Assembly (NCBI GenBank): GCA_023014485.1
Contig: JAJOZX010000091.1
Location: 249,001 to 313,000, forward strand
DNA length: 64,000 nt
Reading direction: 5' to 3'
Source of the DNA: Bathynomus jamesi
Lineage: Eukaryota > Arthropoda > Malacostraca > Isopoda > Cirolanidae
Positions within the stretch are counted from its first letter, which is position 1; every line of letters starts with the position of its first letter. Positions 10,783 through 22,245 of this stretch are shown one piece after another. A program made the position numbers and the translations under genes. The notes beneath the pieces were generated by a model, which saw only the letters and a program-made list of their open reading frames with translations, ran no database searches and had not been told where the DNA came from.

Positions 10783-11515
10783 CAGGGTGGGCCGAAAGTC
10801 TGGATCCATAGGAAAATATTTATTTTAATACATAAATTACAATAAATGGTAAATACTTAAAATGAATATCAACTTTAACTCGTAAATGCGTATCCGTGAT
10901 ACTGTACAGTAGTTCGTACTCCAGTATAAATACTCAAATACTTTTTTTATTTGAGCCCAGAAATGGCTTCGAATCTAACAGAAGACCGGGTAGAACTTGC
11001 GCTCATGTACGCAAGACAGGGCGCTACACACAGAGAGGTTGCTACCGAATTCAATAGAAAGCATCCTGATAAGCATCCAGTAACACATGCGACTGTTGGC
11101 AAGTTGTTTAAACGTTTCAAAGAAACAGGAAGTGTACATGATCGACGGCGTTCTGGTCGTCCAAAAACTGCAACTGATGAAAATACCTCTGCAATGGTAT
11201 GTGAAACTTTAACGAATAGTCCAGTAAAGTCGTCAAGAAGATTATCAAATGAAACACGCATCTCGAGAACGTCAATTCGAAGAATTATTAAAAATCATAA
11301 ATTCCATCCCAAAGTGTCTCGATGTCAGAGGCCGCCAATTTGAGCATTTGTTATAATTTGTTGTTTATACTGGAGTACGAACCACTGTACAGTAAGTATC
11401 ACGGATACGCATTTACGAGTTAAAGTTGATATTCATTTTAAGTATTTACCATTTGTTGTAATTTATGTATTAAAATAAATATTTTCCTATGGATCCAGAC
11501 TTTCGGCCCACCCTG
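10783..11515 (+). mobile_element. IS630/Tc1-type element with ~145-bp inverted ends, deleted
   Basis: The 733-bp element begins CAGGGTGGGCCGAAAGTCTG and ends with the exact reverse complement, flanked by TA (10,781-10,782 and 11,516-11,517). Inverted arms extend about 145 bp (10,783-10,928 and 11,370-11,515) with few differences. Inside is a single frame for the DNA-binding part of a transposase (10,963-11,343); the catalytic half is missing. Confidence 0.88.
10963..11343 (+). CDS. transposase N-terminal helix-turn-helix fragment
   Basis: From the ATG at 10,963 an uninterrupted 126-codon frame encodes two helix-turn-helix-like units: 'ALMYARQGATHREVA' at residues 11-25, and 'SRRLSNETRISRTSIRR' near residues 88-104. 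Between them is 'GSVHDRRRSGRPKTAT', a linker typical of DUF4817-type IS630/Tc1 transposases. There is no DDE catalytic domain. The peptide would bind DNA at most. The frame is intact inside a clean element, so it is either a recent internal deletion or kept by chance. Confidence 0.7.
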   Translation: MASNLTEDRVELALMYARQGATHREVATEFNRKHPDKHPVTHATVGKLFKRFKETGSVHDRRRSGRPKTATDENTSAMVCETLTNSPVKSSRRLSNETRISRTSIRRIIKNHKFHPKVSRCQRPPI

Positions 11516-11523
11516 TATATATA

Positions 11524-12298
11524 TGGTGTCCCCACCCCCCCCAAAAGTCCCTATTTTTATTTGCCCGTTATTTTATAATGAATATATATTTTGTTATTGG
11601 AGTTTCTTCTTCGGAAAGGTAACAACAGATTGGGGGTTTATTCCGCATATACCCATACATTTCTAATCTTTCATTACTCAATAACTAATAAATATTGCAT
11701 ATTAAAATCGTTCTTTCGCCATTTCATAATCTCAGAATGAAAGTGGGGAAAAGTAGTAATGGTAACGCAAAATTCATATCGTCAGCTGCTACAAGATTTC
11801 TAATTAACACAACTAATTAGTTTGTCCCGCGAATGAAATAACTGCATTACCACAGATTCATAGTGGTTTTAGCAGGATGGAGTACCTCCACACACTGTTT
11901 GTGAAATTCACAACTTTTAGAGGAAACATTTTTCCGGGCAACTAATCTCCCTTCATGAACCAGTGGAATGGCTCCCGTACTCGCCTGACCTCACCCCCCT
12001 TGCCTTTTTTTTGTAGGGTTACATAAAAGACAGGATCTATTCTACTCAGCCTAAAACACTTGAAGACGTAAATACCAAAGTCTATTAGGCAATCAACAAC
12101 ATCCCAGCTGAGCTATTTCCAAAAATTATGTTAAACATTTGTGTAAGGTTGAATATTGTGTTAAAGGAAAATGGCAATTATATTGAACATGTTTCTTTAA
12201 TTAAGGTTCATAAACATATTGCGTTTGTCTTTGTGTCTAAATTCCTTTTTTGTTTTCAGCTTAGAACATTTACTTAGAAATAGGGACAGTTTTGGGGG

Positions 12299-12303
<5 letters not shown>
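11524..12303 (+). mobile_element. Tc1/IS630-type element with decayed transposase
   Basis: The left end (gtgtcccc...aaaagtccctattt) and the right end (aaatagggacagttttgggggacac) are inverted copies. The plus strand from about 11,865 to 12,190 encodes transposase remnants: a second catalytic block resembling 'QQDGVPPHT' and a third, 'YSPDLTPLAFF', followed by 'GYIKDRIY'. Stops and shifts interrupt it. A (TA)n tract (12,303-12,360) follows the right end. Confidence 0.7.
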
Positions 12304-12360
<57 letters not shown>

Positions 12361-12364
12361 TAGA

Positions 12365-12800
12365 TGTCCAAATTGGTCGAACATTTGTGTAAATTTTCGT
12401 CCGTGACTATTTTTTACCCAGTAGGTCGAACAGGTTATATATATTTTGTATATTTTATATTTTCAAAATTTTAATCACCTTTGCTCGTATAAAAGTTGAG
12501 GGGGGGGGGGTCTATAAGAAAGTTTAAAGAAAGCTTTTTTTTTACCGTACACAATGATATTTTTTCGAATTTCACCCGCGTTCGGATTTTAATTCAAAAA
12601 AATTAAAATTAGGTAAGTATGCCTTTATGCTCCCTGAGAATTTACACACCCTCTGATTTGTTCAGGTTCGGCTACGCTAGGTTAGTTTAGGTTAACCTGA
12701 GTTAACGTTAGCGTAATCTAACCTCAAAAAAGTAAGTTCTACAAGAAAATCTGACTTGTTTACAAGGTTCGAGCTAATTGGTAAAAAAGGTGGCTTTCTG
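12365..12800 (+). repeat. dispersed repeat, copy 1
   Basis: About 435 bp matches 52,390-52,795 in the same orientation, beginning 'atgtccaaattggtcgaaca' and ending near 'aaattggtaaaaa...gtggc'. Both contain short 'ggttaggttaacct' runs. No coding frame, and the family is unknown to me. Confidence 0.65.
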
Positions 12801-12813
12801 TTGGCGCTACTTG

Positions 12814-12863
<50 letters not shown>

Positions 12864-12879
12864 GATCGCTAAATTATGA

Positions 12880-13175
12880 ATCCACCGGCTCCGTGTTCGA
12901 CTTTTGGCGAGGACAGGCAGCGCTGAGCTCATCCAGCTGTTCATCCTTTCATACCAAAAAAAAAAATTTGGTTGATAGAAAAATGGGTACCCGAGGTAGT
13001 CTAGTGATTAAGACGTTGAACTGTTGATCGGGAGGTCAACAGAGCGAGGACTTTATAATTTCTGGCTTCCCTCGTGGGTCATGATTCGAATTCCACGTTA
13101 ATCTGTAAGTCTAAGCAAGCTTGACTTTCGTCAGAATGAACAATTCGGGCGGAAGCAAAATTAAGTATAATTAAT
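12880..13175 (+). mobile_element. composite tRNA-type SINE
   Basis: The promoter strand is plus. Two tRNA-like promoter units follow each other: a B-box-like 'cgtgttcgacttt' near 12,892, then an A-box-like 'tagtctagtgattaagacg' near 12,996 with a B-box-like 'atgattcgaattcc' near 13,081. The tail ends 'gggcggaagcaaaa' and runs into (TA)n (about 13,180-13,213). Related copies are at 16,690-17,040, 17,484-17,680 and 58,316-58,590. Confidence 0.65.
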
Positions 13176-13177
13176 AA

Positions 13178-13213
<36 letters not shown>

Positions 13214-13329
13214 TACAGTATATTCATGCGATTTAGGAAACAAACGAATTACTAAAAAATTTGATATTTTCAACTATGTTTAAGAATTTGAAGTTCTTTT
13301 TGTATCGTTTGATACACAAATCCTTTTCC

Positions 13330-13364
<35 letters not shown>

Positions 13365-13425
13365 GAAATTATTATTATTATTATAATTATTATTATTATT
13401 ATAATTATTACTATTATTTTGTTTA
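13330..13425. repeat. (TTA)n microsatellite
   Basis: Interrupted trinucleotide array of tta/att units. Confidence 0.9.
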
Positions 13426-13429
13426 TTTA

Positions 13430-14145
13430 TATCCTATTTTTTCTTGCAAAGTGCCCTTGTCCGTTAATGGCATGTTCTGATATTGGTCCACTATAAATCA
13501 TTCCTATAAATGCGTGAAAGGATTATAACAGTGTTTGTATATATTGAGCCACATTATGTATAATTGTGGAAAAAAGTTCAAGAAATACAATTTCAGAAAG
13601 CCGAAAATTTTTTGTTTTTCTTTTTTCAAAATTTTTATTTATTTCTATGACTTTTTTCCGCAGTTAGACATTGCGGTATTTCAGTTTCTCTACGCTCGTA
13701 ATGGCACAACACCACGAAGTATGAACGACTCAATATATGATTTGCTGCATAAACACCTTTCATGGCGGGAGATCCAAGTTGAAATTCGGCGATATTCAAA
13801 GAGTTGGCAGACACATACACATGACAAACATCCACTTACAGAAAACACGCTCACACACTTGCATCCCTCGTTAATATGTCTAAGAATAGAGTAAAAAAAT
13901 ATTTTGTAGAAACGCATAATTTCTGAACAAAACAAAAAAATTTAAATGCATGGCATGGATTAGGTGAGGTAGAATTGTATTTCAGCCGACACGATTTTTT
14001 TCTCTTGGCTGGCTGGATGCACGTGACGGGTGAGGGCATGGTGTGGAAAATCTGATTTCTGTTCTTAATTCTTGTTTCCATATGTTAGAGGTTTTTGTGA
14101 TGATACCAAGTGGTTGATGTGCGATTGGCACAAGTATATTATTGG
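13430..14145. other. no gene supported
   Basis: One plus-strand frame (13,535-13,894) is open for 119 codons but shows no domain, and most of it is low complexity. I do not call it a gene. Confidence 0.4.
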
Positions 14146-14149
14146 TTAG

Positions 14150-14449
14150 TTTATACAGCAGTACTGTCTAGTGTACGGTCTCCATGTGCATGGCGTAATT
14201 GTAGATCTAGCTTATATATTCTCTTTCCTGTAAAATTTCCTTGACTGCTTTTCCAAGGTCAAGGTATTTTCTTCAACCTTTTTCCGTACCCGCCTCTGGC
14301 GTAGAGGGAGCAGAGAGTCAGGAGATAGCTTTGTGCTTTTCTATCCATTTTTCTCTAACTGTACTACTAGAATAGTTAAAAAATGAACAGTTCAGTAACG
14401 GGAACCTCTCCGAGTGGATCACGTCTTTGAGATTTCCTCTTATCCTTGT

Positions 14450-14480
<31 letters not shown>
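14150..14480 (+). mobile_element. LINE 3' untranslated region ending in (TC)n
   Basis: This segment matches the LINE 3' end at 63,112-63,492: shared blocks include 'ctttcctgtaaaatttcctt', 'ggtcaaggtattttcttcaa' and 'cctttttccgtacc'. It likewise ends in a (TC)n tract (about 14,452-14,480). It is a strongly 5'-truncated copy of the same family. Confidence 0.75.
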
Positions 14481-14484
<4 letters not shown>

Positions 14485-15026
14485 GAGAAATTGGTCAAGA
14501 ATTGTTGATCTTTACTAAGATTTTTATGGCTTTCAAATCCTTTTTATTAAATTTCCTGGCATCGTTTCACAAATAATTTAATATAATGAGTTCCTGGTGA
14601 AAGGGAGTTTATCTTAATTTAAAGTGACATACTTTTATTACATATAAATATTTAATATCGTACATTACACAAAAGTGGGTTTAGAATTCCTTCAATTGAG
14701 ACCACGAACGCAATAACTCTAATTTTCAAAGTCTGTATTTCTCCCCTGTTACACTAAATTACGTCAGAGCGCCCCTAACTTATGGAAACTTTTTCTTTCT
14801 TTTTAACTCTGTGAAAAAAATAGGGACATTTTTTTTATATATATATAATACTTTGAAACTAATCTCTTAAATTTAGCCAAAATAGTTCTTCTTAAAAGCG
14901 GGAGGAGGGGAGGTAAGAGCGAAAAGGGACCGTGCTGATGATGACTAGCTGAACATGGTTGAAAAAATATGGCAAATAATTTTGATCGAGTTATGGTCGC
15001 GAGATCCTTTTGACTTTTTGGGGATC

Positions 15027-15028
<2 letters not shown>

Positions 15029-15080
<52 letters not shown>
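15029..15080. repeat. (TC)n microsatellite
   Basis: About 50 bp of TC repeats. No LINE sequence is recognised next to it, unlike the tracts at 55 and 62-63 kb. Confidence 0.9.
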
Positions 15081-15081
<1 letters not shown>

Positions 15082-15827
15082 CTATGGCCTTCGTCGAGCG
15101 ATAACGCTTAGATTACTCAAACTTCTCGAGTAAATCGGAACGCCATTGGCCGTTCCTCGCTCGAAAGCCAAAGAAGAGAGACGGTTAGCCGTCATTAAGG
15201 TTCTTAACGTTTCTGAGAGCTTCGCTTGTACGTCATTCTCAATTGTAATGAATGCTCAATTAGAGCCGAAACGACAAAGAGAGACCTCGTTCCATTCATT
15301 CGACAAGGACACTCCCCCCCTTCTCCGGTCCCCAGATAGGGCCTCTTTTCGGGTATGATGAAAACTCAGGGCAGAGAAAAGAGAGTCGAAAAAGGGAACA
15401 CTAATAAGTCGGAATACTTTTTATCTCATGATGTGCATCTTTCTTACACAGTCTTGTGTACACCTTTTGCAAGAGGAAGAACTTACACAAATATGAATGT
15501 CACGTGAAACGCACACTTTCGGAAATAAGTTCGCCTAGAAACATAACTTTAAAAAAAAAGAAGCATAAAAAAAAATGTTAACTGTTTTTCTTTCGATATT
15601 TTATTCTTTTTTTTTAACTCATAAATTCCAGAGACAAAATCCAATCATTAGTGATTAGTAATTTTTTTATGATTTAGAAATTTTCTATGCGAATTTTTTT
15701 CCTAAATTGTACACGTATGTACGCAAGCATGTGTAATAACAGGATTGGTGAATGACGTTTCGATAAGGTATTCTATTTACAATATTTTAGTGGGGTTATG
15801 TTAAGTTAGGTTATGTTAAGTTAGGTT

Positions 15828-16678
15828 ATGTACGTGTACATTTGTAAAGAATCAAGGATCAAGTCAAAATCAAGGATCAACTTGAAAGCTCCGTATAGAA
15901 AGCAGCTGTATGAAAAGCTGCTGAATCAAATAGAGTTGAATGCCAGGAATTCTGAGAATTATGTTCGTATGGAGAAATCAGCAAGGCGGATTACAGCACT
16001 CGACGCAATTTATACGTTCACCATAGCCTGAGAGACAGTCAACCAGAAAATAATCAACGATTGCTTTGACAATTATGGATTTAGAAAGCCAGGTGAAGCC
16101 ACAGATTTAATCGAGTCCTTCTTCGAGATTGCTCCTACTGGCGTAGACCAAGGGGAGTTTGGCAACATGGAAAAAGGCTTGCTGAAGATGTGGACGTGAC
16201 TGAGGGAAACAGTGTGATGACCGAATTATCTCTTCTATCAAGGCAAGAAATAAGATCACCGATGAATACGCTGATGAGGAAGAACTCTAGCCATTAACCC
16301 GACATGAACTTAGTCAAATACTCACTTGTTCGATAGACAAACAAAACTAAGTGGCAATATATCTTTCGGCGCTTCAGTCATCCCTGAATAAGATTTCCGT
16401 CTGCAATTTGAGACAAATTTCAATAAAAGACTTTCATTTGTACATATATAATATGTAAACATTTGCAATATTTTCATTGTCGTAAGTTAAAGAATAAAGA
16501 TGTTTTACGGTTAACAATTACAGTAACTTGTGGATTATATCTTTGTATGAAGTTTTTAACGAGCTAACATTAAGAAAATCTAATTTTTGTTATAGTTATT
16601 TTCTGGTGAGGAGGTCATCCTAATAAGGAGGTCAATTGAATTAGGTCCCTAAACGACCGCCTTAGCAGGAGTCTACTG
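15828..16678 (+). pseudogene. pogo/Tigger-type transposase remnant
   Basis: The plus strand encodes 'PYRKQLYEKLL' followed by 'ITALDAIYTFTIA', a stop, then 'ETVNQKIINDCF' and 'YGFRKP'. This order matches the region after the DDE domain in pogo/Tigger (CENP-B-like) transposases, where an 'A W..V...TI.NCF...GF' block is usual. Further stops follow. The right terminus reads 'ccgccttagcaggagtctactg' up to 16,678 followed by TA, the expected Tigger-type end (CAGTAGACTCC on the other strand). The DNA-binding and catalytic parts are missing or unrecognisable. Confidence 0.6.
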
Positions 16679-16689
16679 TATGTAACCTT

Positions 16690-17040
16690 GGTTAACCTTG
16701 GTTTCGCTTCCGTCCGAATTATTCATTCTGACGAAGGTGAAGCTTGTCACTCCACCTTAGACCTACAGTTTAACGTGGCATTCGAACCACGCCCCACCAC
16801 GGGCGGTAAGAAATTACAAAATCTTCGCACGGACTCGATCTCACGACCTTCCGTTCAGCGGCCTAACATCTTACCACTAGGCTACCCAGGGTACCCATTT
16901 ATCTACCAACTAATTTTTATTGTGTGGAAGGATGAACAGCTGGGTTTTGCTGTGCGCCGCCTGCCGTCACCGGGTCTCGATCCCGGGGCCGATGGATTCG
17001 TAGCCAGCGATGCTAACCACTACACCACCGAGACGCATCT
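16690..17040 (-). mobile_element. composite tRNA-type SINE, fullest copy
   Basis: The promoter strand is minus. The first unit has an A-box-like 'tagtggttagcatcgctgg' and a B-box-like 'cgggatcgagacccgg' (about 17,028-16,975). The second has 'tagcctagtggtaagatg' and 'gtgagatcgagtcc' (about 16,890-16,830). Between them is 'agctgttcatccttccacac'. A (TA)n tract borders the head side at 17,040-17,090. Apparent frames across it are accidental. Confidence 0.75.
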
Positions 17041-17055
17041 ATATATATATATATA

Positions 17056-17092
<37 letters not shown>

Positions 17093-17154
17093 GCAGTCTA
17101 AATTTGGCGTCATAGTCATATAAAACAAAGTAGCGCAGATATAAGCTGAAGGTG

Positions 17155-17212
17155 CATCACACACACACACACACCACACACACACACACACACAACACAC
17201 ACTCACACACTT
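17155..17212. repeat. interrupted (CA)n microsatellite
   Basis: CA repeats with small interruptions. Confidence 0.85.
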
Positions 17213-17419
17213 AAATTCATGGACGGACATTTATGCAAAATTTTTCTTCACTCGTAATGGTCTTAAGGTCGTCAAAATGGAACTTAATCCTTTGTAAAAG
17301 CAGAAAAGGTCCTTTACATAATAAACACACTTAACTAAGACGCATTTATATACAAGAGTTAATATCTTATGACAGTTAAGGCACATTTTAATAAAACATT
17401 TCATATGCTAATTCTAAAA

Positions 17420-17483
<64 letters not shown>

Positions 17484-17485
<2 letters not shown>

Positions 17486-17680
17486 GATTTTGTTTCCGCC
17501 CGAACTGTTCATTTTGACGAAGGTCAGGCTTGTTGTCCAACCTTGGACCTATAGCTTAACGTGGAATCTGAATCATAACCTGCTAAGGAAGTAGGAAATC
17601 ACAAAGTCTCAGCCGGGACTCGATCCAACAACCTCCTGATTAGCATCAAAATGTTTTAACCACTTGTCTACTATTTAAAA
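17484..17680 (-). mobile_element. partial composite SINE
   Basis: Carries only the second tRNA-like unit and tail of the family seen at 16,690-17,040 ('tttccgcccgaactgttcat...', then a B-box-like region near 17,620). A long (TA)n tract (17,422-17,485) adjoins the tail. Confidence 0.6.
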
Positions 17681-17790
17681 TGGCGTACAAGTATTTTGAC
17701 ACTGTATAATATGAATAAATTTACTAAATACGGCTGTAATGAGCCTATAAATCCCATTATTTTATCTATGAACAGTGAAGGGTGTCACTG

Positions 17791-18020
17791 TAGTGTTGAC
17801 AAAAGTAAATAGACACCTTCAATTTTCCACACATTTTAATTTGATGATAAAAGTCAGTAAATAATAATAGATTTATTGAATCAATCTATTTCGAATGGTG
17901 TTCCTTTCATCTTTCCATTATGTAAAGCTGACACACGTTCTGGCATTACATTGATGAGCTTCGCCATTTGTTCTTGAGGACAATCGCCGTGGGGTCTGTT
18001 TACTTTTGTCAACCCTCTGT
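17791..18020. mobile_element. Tc1-like MITE, second copy
   Basis: Matches 1,518-1,765. The right end reads 'ttttgtcaaccctctg' followed by TA; the left end is slightly changed ('gtgttgacaaaagtaaat'). The minus strand encodes 'KLINVMPERVSALHNGKMKG', the expected tail of a Tc1-type transposase. Confidence 0.65.
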
Positions 18021-18024
18021 ACAT

Positions 18025-18755
18025 GAACTGTATTGGATTCAGATGCTCTACCCTCTGAAATTTCCTTTACGGTTGACTTAACACAATTTCGTTAAAGAAC
18101 TGCGAAGATTAACCCGTAAAAGTCGCTTTGGAATGGAAAGAAGAGTGAAGTCTATTCCATTTGTTACTCGGTGTAATACAACCCGTCGACTTTCTACGAT
18201 ATCGTCCAAAATCCCGAAGTGCCGAATTTATAGACCGATCAGAGAAGAGTTTCACCAAACTTCGAGCCACTGTTATTTTAAATTATTCTAATTCATGGTC
18301 TGTTTGAAATTTTAACTCCTTTATTTCTGCTTTCTGACGAGCTGAAATTCAAAAATTTTCCTTTGCTATCGTTGTCCTTCGACTTTTCTTTTCCTGACCT
18401 TTTGGAGTCAGTGAATTGTCATTGTTCATTTCATTCAATTTCAGTTTTTTTTTTCCTGTTCGGATAATTTGCAGTATATTTCGGAAATCCTGAAGGTCAA
18501 AATCCTTTGAATCTCCACGGTTATCATTTCTATATAATGAATATGATCCAATTTCTCAAGTTCTTTTTCGTGCATTTCTCTATTTATTAAGTCTTTTTAT
18601 GGGAACGGTCGCCAAATGACGCATTTCAATTTCAATTAAAAGGGACAGTTTCCTTTAAAATGAAAGTTGAATGTGGAAGAGTTTTACAAAGAATCGGTGT
18701 TCTCGGAAAAAGAATTTCAAAACTGGATTCATACACCATTTACCATTTTTTATCT
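18025..18755. other. no gene seen
   Basis: No supported coding or repeat structure. Confidence 0.4.
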
Positions 18756-18760
18756 TTATC

Positions 18761-18900
18761 CGAAGTCAGTCTGCGAAATTAAGCGACATCGGGTCTTGAG
18801 AGCAATTGGATGGGAGACCGTCCTCTGGGTCCAGATTATGTAGCGACCCGTGGTTCGGATCCCGCGTAAAGCTGTAGGTCTACTCCGTCACAGGACCTTA
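18761..18900 (+). mobile_element. 5S rRNA-derived SINE (SINE3-like)
   Basis: The stretch 'gaaattaagcgacatcgggt' followed by 'aattggatgggagaccg' matches the internal control region of eukaryotic 5S rRNA (A box, intermediate element and C box), with the spacing of the gene. Sequence on either side does not fit a whole 5S gene. It is followed by a B-box-like 'gtggttcggatcccgcg'. A SINE with a 5S-type promoter is the simplest reading. Confidence 0.65.
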
Positions 18901-19941
18901 CATAGATGTGCTAAGGAGATTAAACGACCCAATCAATCAAACATGCCTTATCTGAAGTATGGGTATGGGTTAAAAAATGTATTTCGTTTAGCTGTATCTT
19001 ATTTTATGACTATCCAGAGGGAAAAACAAACAAAATATTGCTAATTCAAATAATTAATAATATGCACTTTCTTAAGAATCTGTTTACGTATTAAATATTC
19101 CCCCCCTTTTCAAGCACCATCACCCATTTCATGATTTGAGTCTATAAAAAGCCTAAGCGCAAGACAGAGATAAGGCTGAGACACTAGGGTGTACCATTTT
19201 TGGGTCATTTTCAAAAAGTCAAGGTCCAGGAGTCTAATGTTGTGCCAAATGATGTCCTAAACACGAATTTTACAGGCATTTTCTAATCCGACAAATTTTG
19301 AATCCCCCCACCCCCCCTTGAAATTTTGCGCATCCCCTTTTCCTAAAAACCCCATATATCTCAAACACTATCAACTTTATCGAAAAATGTTATAGAATAA
19401 AAATGATTTAGAATCAAAGGTTCTATTAGAAAAGTTCATCAAAATAGAAATTTACTTAATTTTGAAAATTTTCATTTATTTTTTAAAAATTTAAATTAAA
19501 AAAAATTTTTGCTTGCAGTGCCTTCTTCTTAAATAAGGTGTTACCGCCACCTTTGAAGCATCACCCCAATGCAGCTTCGCGGCGATGGGCTTTGTATTTG
19601 CTAGTTATAATGCAAATCATAATTAGTTTTTATTATAACTAGCCTATACAAAGTGAGGACAACCTCAAAACTATATATATATAAAATAAAGCTAAAAATT
19701 AACACTTTATCTATAGTTGTGAGGTCCCATCGTTTTTTTTTCCCTTTATTCAACACTTTCCTCAAAAAAATAAAAAGAAACAAGTTTCCTAATTAGAAAT
19801 CATTGATATAAGAGCTTTTTAAACATAAAAATAAGAAAAGACAATTTATGGTAAGTTTATATTTAATAACAAAAAAAATCAGCCTCTTCTAAATTAAAAC
19901 AATCTCTGCAAATAAAAATACCTAATCTATCTGTTAATGAA

Positions 19942-21185
19942 CTATTCTTTACTGAGTTTCATTCTTTTAAGAGTCTCTTTACTAGGATCAGGAATTAGTC
20001 TTCTATTCTCTTCCACAATTTGCAAAAGACCTTGAAATTCTTCTTCATTTTGACATTTGTCATGAAAGTCTTGAACCAGCTTGATTCCTCTTTCAGCGGT
20101 ATCATTGACTACTCTAATAGATGAAAGAATGTTTTTTAGTTTGTTGTAGTCATCGACCTCTTCCCATGTTGATGCTGGTTTCTTTATCCATGAGTCTGGT
20201 TTTGACCCACAGCATTGAAATAAATGCCATGAAATTGGACCTACTAGCTGATGAAGCTTTGTGTCTTCCTTTAAAATGGGGAAAACAGGTTGCCCACATT
20301 CATAATTTTCTGGAACTGGATATTTGTTTAAGGATTTTGCGATCTTATCTTTTTCATTACTTAGCGATCCAAAGAAACTCAAAGGGACCACTTCCTCCGT
20401 CAAATACCAGTAATGATTGGCAAAAGATTTCAAAGCAGCATTTGCAACTTCCCTATCTTCCTTCTTGTAATTCACCAAATCATGATAAAACTTCAGATCA
20501 TTAGCTGGACTATCTAGTGAATTAGAACATAAAAGCCAGTATTTTCCATAAATTAATGCATTAAATAGACACATTCTCTTTAATTTCTTAATCAATGATT
20601 CATCATATGATGCTTGGTAGGCAAAAGCATACATTTTATTTGTATACAAAATCATTGCCATCCACCTGGCACGGTGCATTGCACCAAGTTTCCGCCAATG
20701 ACTGTTTTCTCTGGAAACCTCTCCTAAAAGCATTAAAGTTGTTTCAGCAACTTCCTTATAGTTATCACGTGGAAAGCAGTCAGATTTTCTTAAACATTGG
20801 GTCATAAATTCTACACATTCTTCCTTTAGGCCTCTTTGATACCTTGATTTAACATCAAGAACATTGTATGTAGATTTCGTATTAATTTTCTTCCATTTAG
20901 ACTCGCGAAATTCTTTGAATAACTCAAACTCAGGAGATTTACTTGGGCCAAAAATGGTTTCATACACAGCACACAAAACTCTTTCAGCAACATGATGGCG
21001 GCATGCTAACCAAATCAATTTCTTTTGCAAAAGTTCTTCAAGTAACTTACAGGAACCTTTCATCCATCCTGAATTGGATGCAGTGGTATCAAATGATACT
21101 CCAAAGACATTTTGCTTCAAGTTCCATTTTTCAATACTTTGAAATACAGAAGTGGCTTGAGACAATCCAGTGGAATCATCTATTA
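19942..21185 (-). pseudogene. transposase-like protein, C-terminal part
   Basis: About 414 codons, open from the insertion point at 21,185 to the stop at 19,942. Visible motifs are 'SFDTTASNSGWMKG' near the start, then 'WLACRHHVAERVL', and near the C-terminus 'RVVNDTAERGIKLV'. The pattern of an Asp-containing 'D..ASN.G' followed by 'C.HH' resembles the RNase H-fold of hAT-like transposases, but I do not recognise the family with certainty. Similar unnamed proteins are, from memory, common in arthropod genomes. The frame is otherwise intact, so inactivation probably came from the nested insertion. Confidence 0.55.
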
Positions 21186-21487
21186 CACAGCTCAACAAAA
21201 AAAAATTTTTGGTTCATTGCTAAGGAAATTCGTACGAATTTAGGGTATTTTGGGGTTGCTGAATTCCAAAATGAAAGTAGTTTTTCCGATTTGGCTCTAG
21301 TTCTTGAGATAATGAATACCCTCAATTAATAGGAAACGTAACCATAACGCGTGCATATGGGAAACTACCGGAACATTCTAGATGGTGAGACACGCGAATA
21401 TTCTTAGTGTTTACTCCGCGATCATTCTAGAATATTCCCCCTCCGTATATAAGTCATCGGCCACCCAACCAGTAGTCACTTGACAGT

Positions 21488-21793
21488 GTGGTTAATGTGA
21501 AAGGTTTCAATCGATACAAGAAACTCAAGTGGGATTATCCCAATTTGGAATCAGCAAGGCGACCTGTGTCACACAGCGAAGACGTTCCCATACCAGTGTT
21601 TACCACACTGCCCGACCTTCCGTTGTCAGAATTTGAAGAAATTCAGGACTTAGGTGGTAGTAGTGGAAGTGACTATGAAGGAAGCATTTCAACACCTCAG
21701 CAGTTCTCCCAAGACGAACTCAATGATCTGATACGGGACCTCAGTCTGTCAAAGTCTGCTTCAAATACATTTGTAGATCGTTCCCTGGACTAA
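21488..21793 (+). pseudogene. N-terminal fragment of orphan transposon protein
   Basis: About 100 codons containing 'GFNRYKKLKWDYP' and a proline-rich, acidic segment ('VPIPVFTTLPDLP'), then 'QFSQDELNDLIRDLSLSKSA'. No ATG begins the frame; a TAG lies just upstream, so a spliced first exon or a lost start is possible. From memory this is the usual N-terminus of a repetitive, uncharacterised arthropod protein whose C-terminus appears immediately downstream. The central (probably catalytic) part is deleted. Confidence 0.55.
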
Positions 21794-22245
21794 GTATGAA
21801 AAAACTAAAAGCTGGAATCTTTGATGGCCCTCAAATCCGTACACTTATCAAGGATTCTAATTTCACAAAATTTATGAATGGTGTTGAAGCTTCTGCCTGG
21901 TGCAGTTATGTCTCAGTTGTCAAGAACTTCTTGGGTAACCACAAAGCAGACAATTATGAAGAACTGGTGCAAAACATGCTCACAAACTTTGAAAAGTTGG
22001 GTACTAATATGAGCATAAAGGTACACTTTCTCCATAGCCACTTACACAGATTTCCGGATAATCTTGGTGATTTTAGCGACGAACAAGGGGAGAGGTTTCA
22101 TCAAGATATCAAGGTGATGGAGGAAAGGTATCAAGGCAGATGGGACAGACACATGATGGTAGACTATTGCTGGAACCTCCAACGTGATTGTCCTGATAAC
22201 CCACATAAAAGAGAATCGTACAAACAGAGATTTACTATACATTAA
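21793..22245 (+). pseudogene. C-terminal fragment of the same orphan protein
   Basis: In a different frame, about 149 codons from 'MKKLKAGIFDGPQIR' to the stop at 22,245. It contains 'MSIKVHFLHSHL', 'RFPDNLGDFSDEQGERFHQD' and 'YQGRWD'. This block is familiar from many uncharacterised repetitive proteins in arthropods. The junction with the N-terminal fragment lies near 21,775-21,790 and marks an internal deletion, not a simple frameshift. The element ends fit a CMC-type DNA transposon, which would make this a transposase C-terminus. Confidence 0.6.

Noticed and set aside
15146..15358. 70-codon frame
   Set aside because: No homology pattern, no codon or domain signal, and no supporting context.
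16830..17040. Possible tRNA genes
   Set aside because: A- and B-box-like sequences occur, but no cloverleaf with a proper acceptor stem can be drawn and the sequence recurs as a dispersed family, so a SINE fits better.
18761..18900. Possible 5S rRNA gene
   Set aside because: Only the internal control region matches; the flanks do not form the 5S helix I.
20121..21329. Plus-strand frames opposite the 19.9-21.2 kb transposase-like gene
   Set aside because: Shadows; they cross the border between two different elements.
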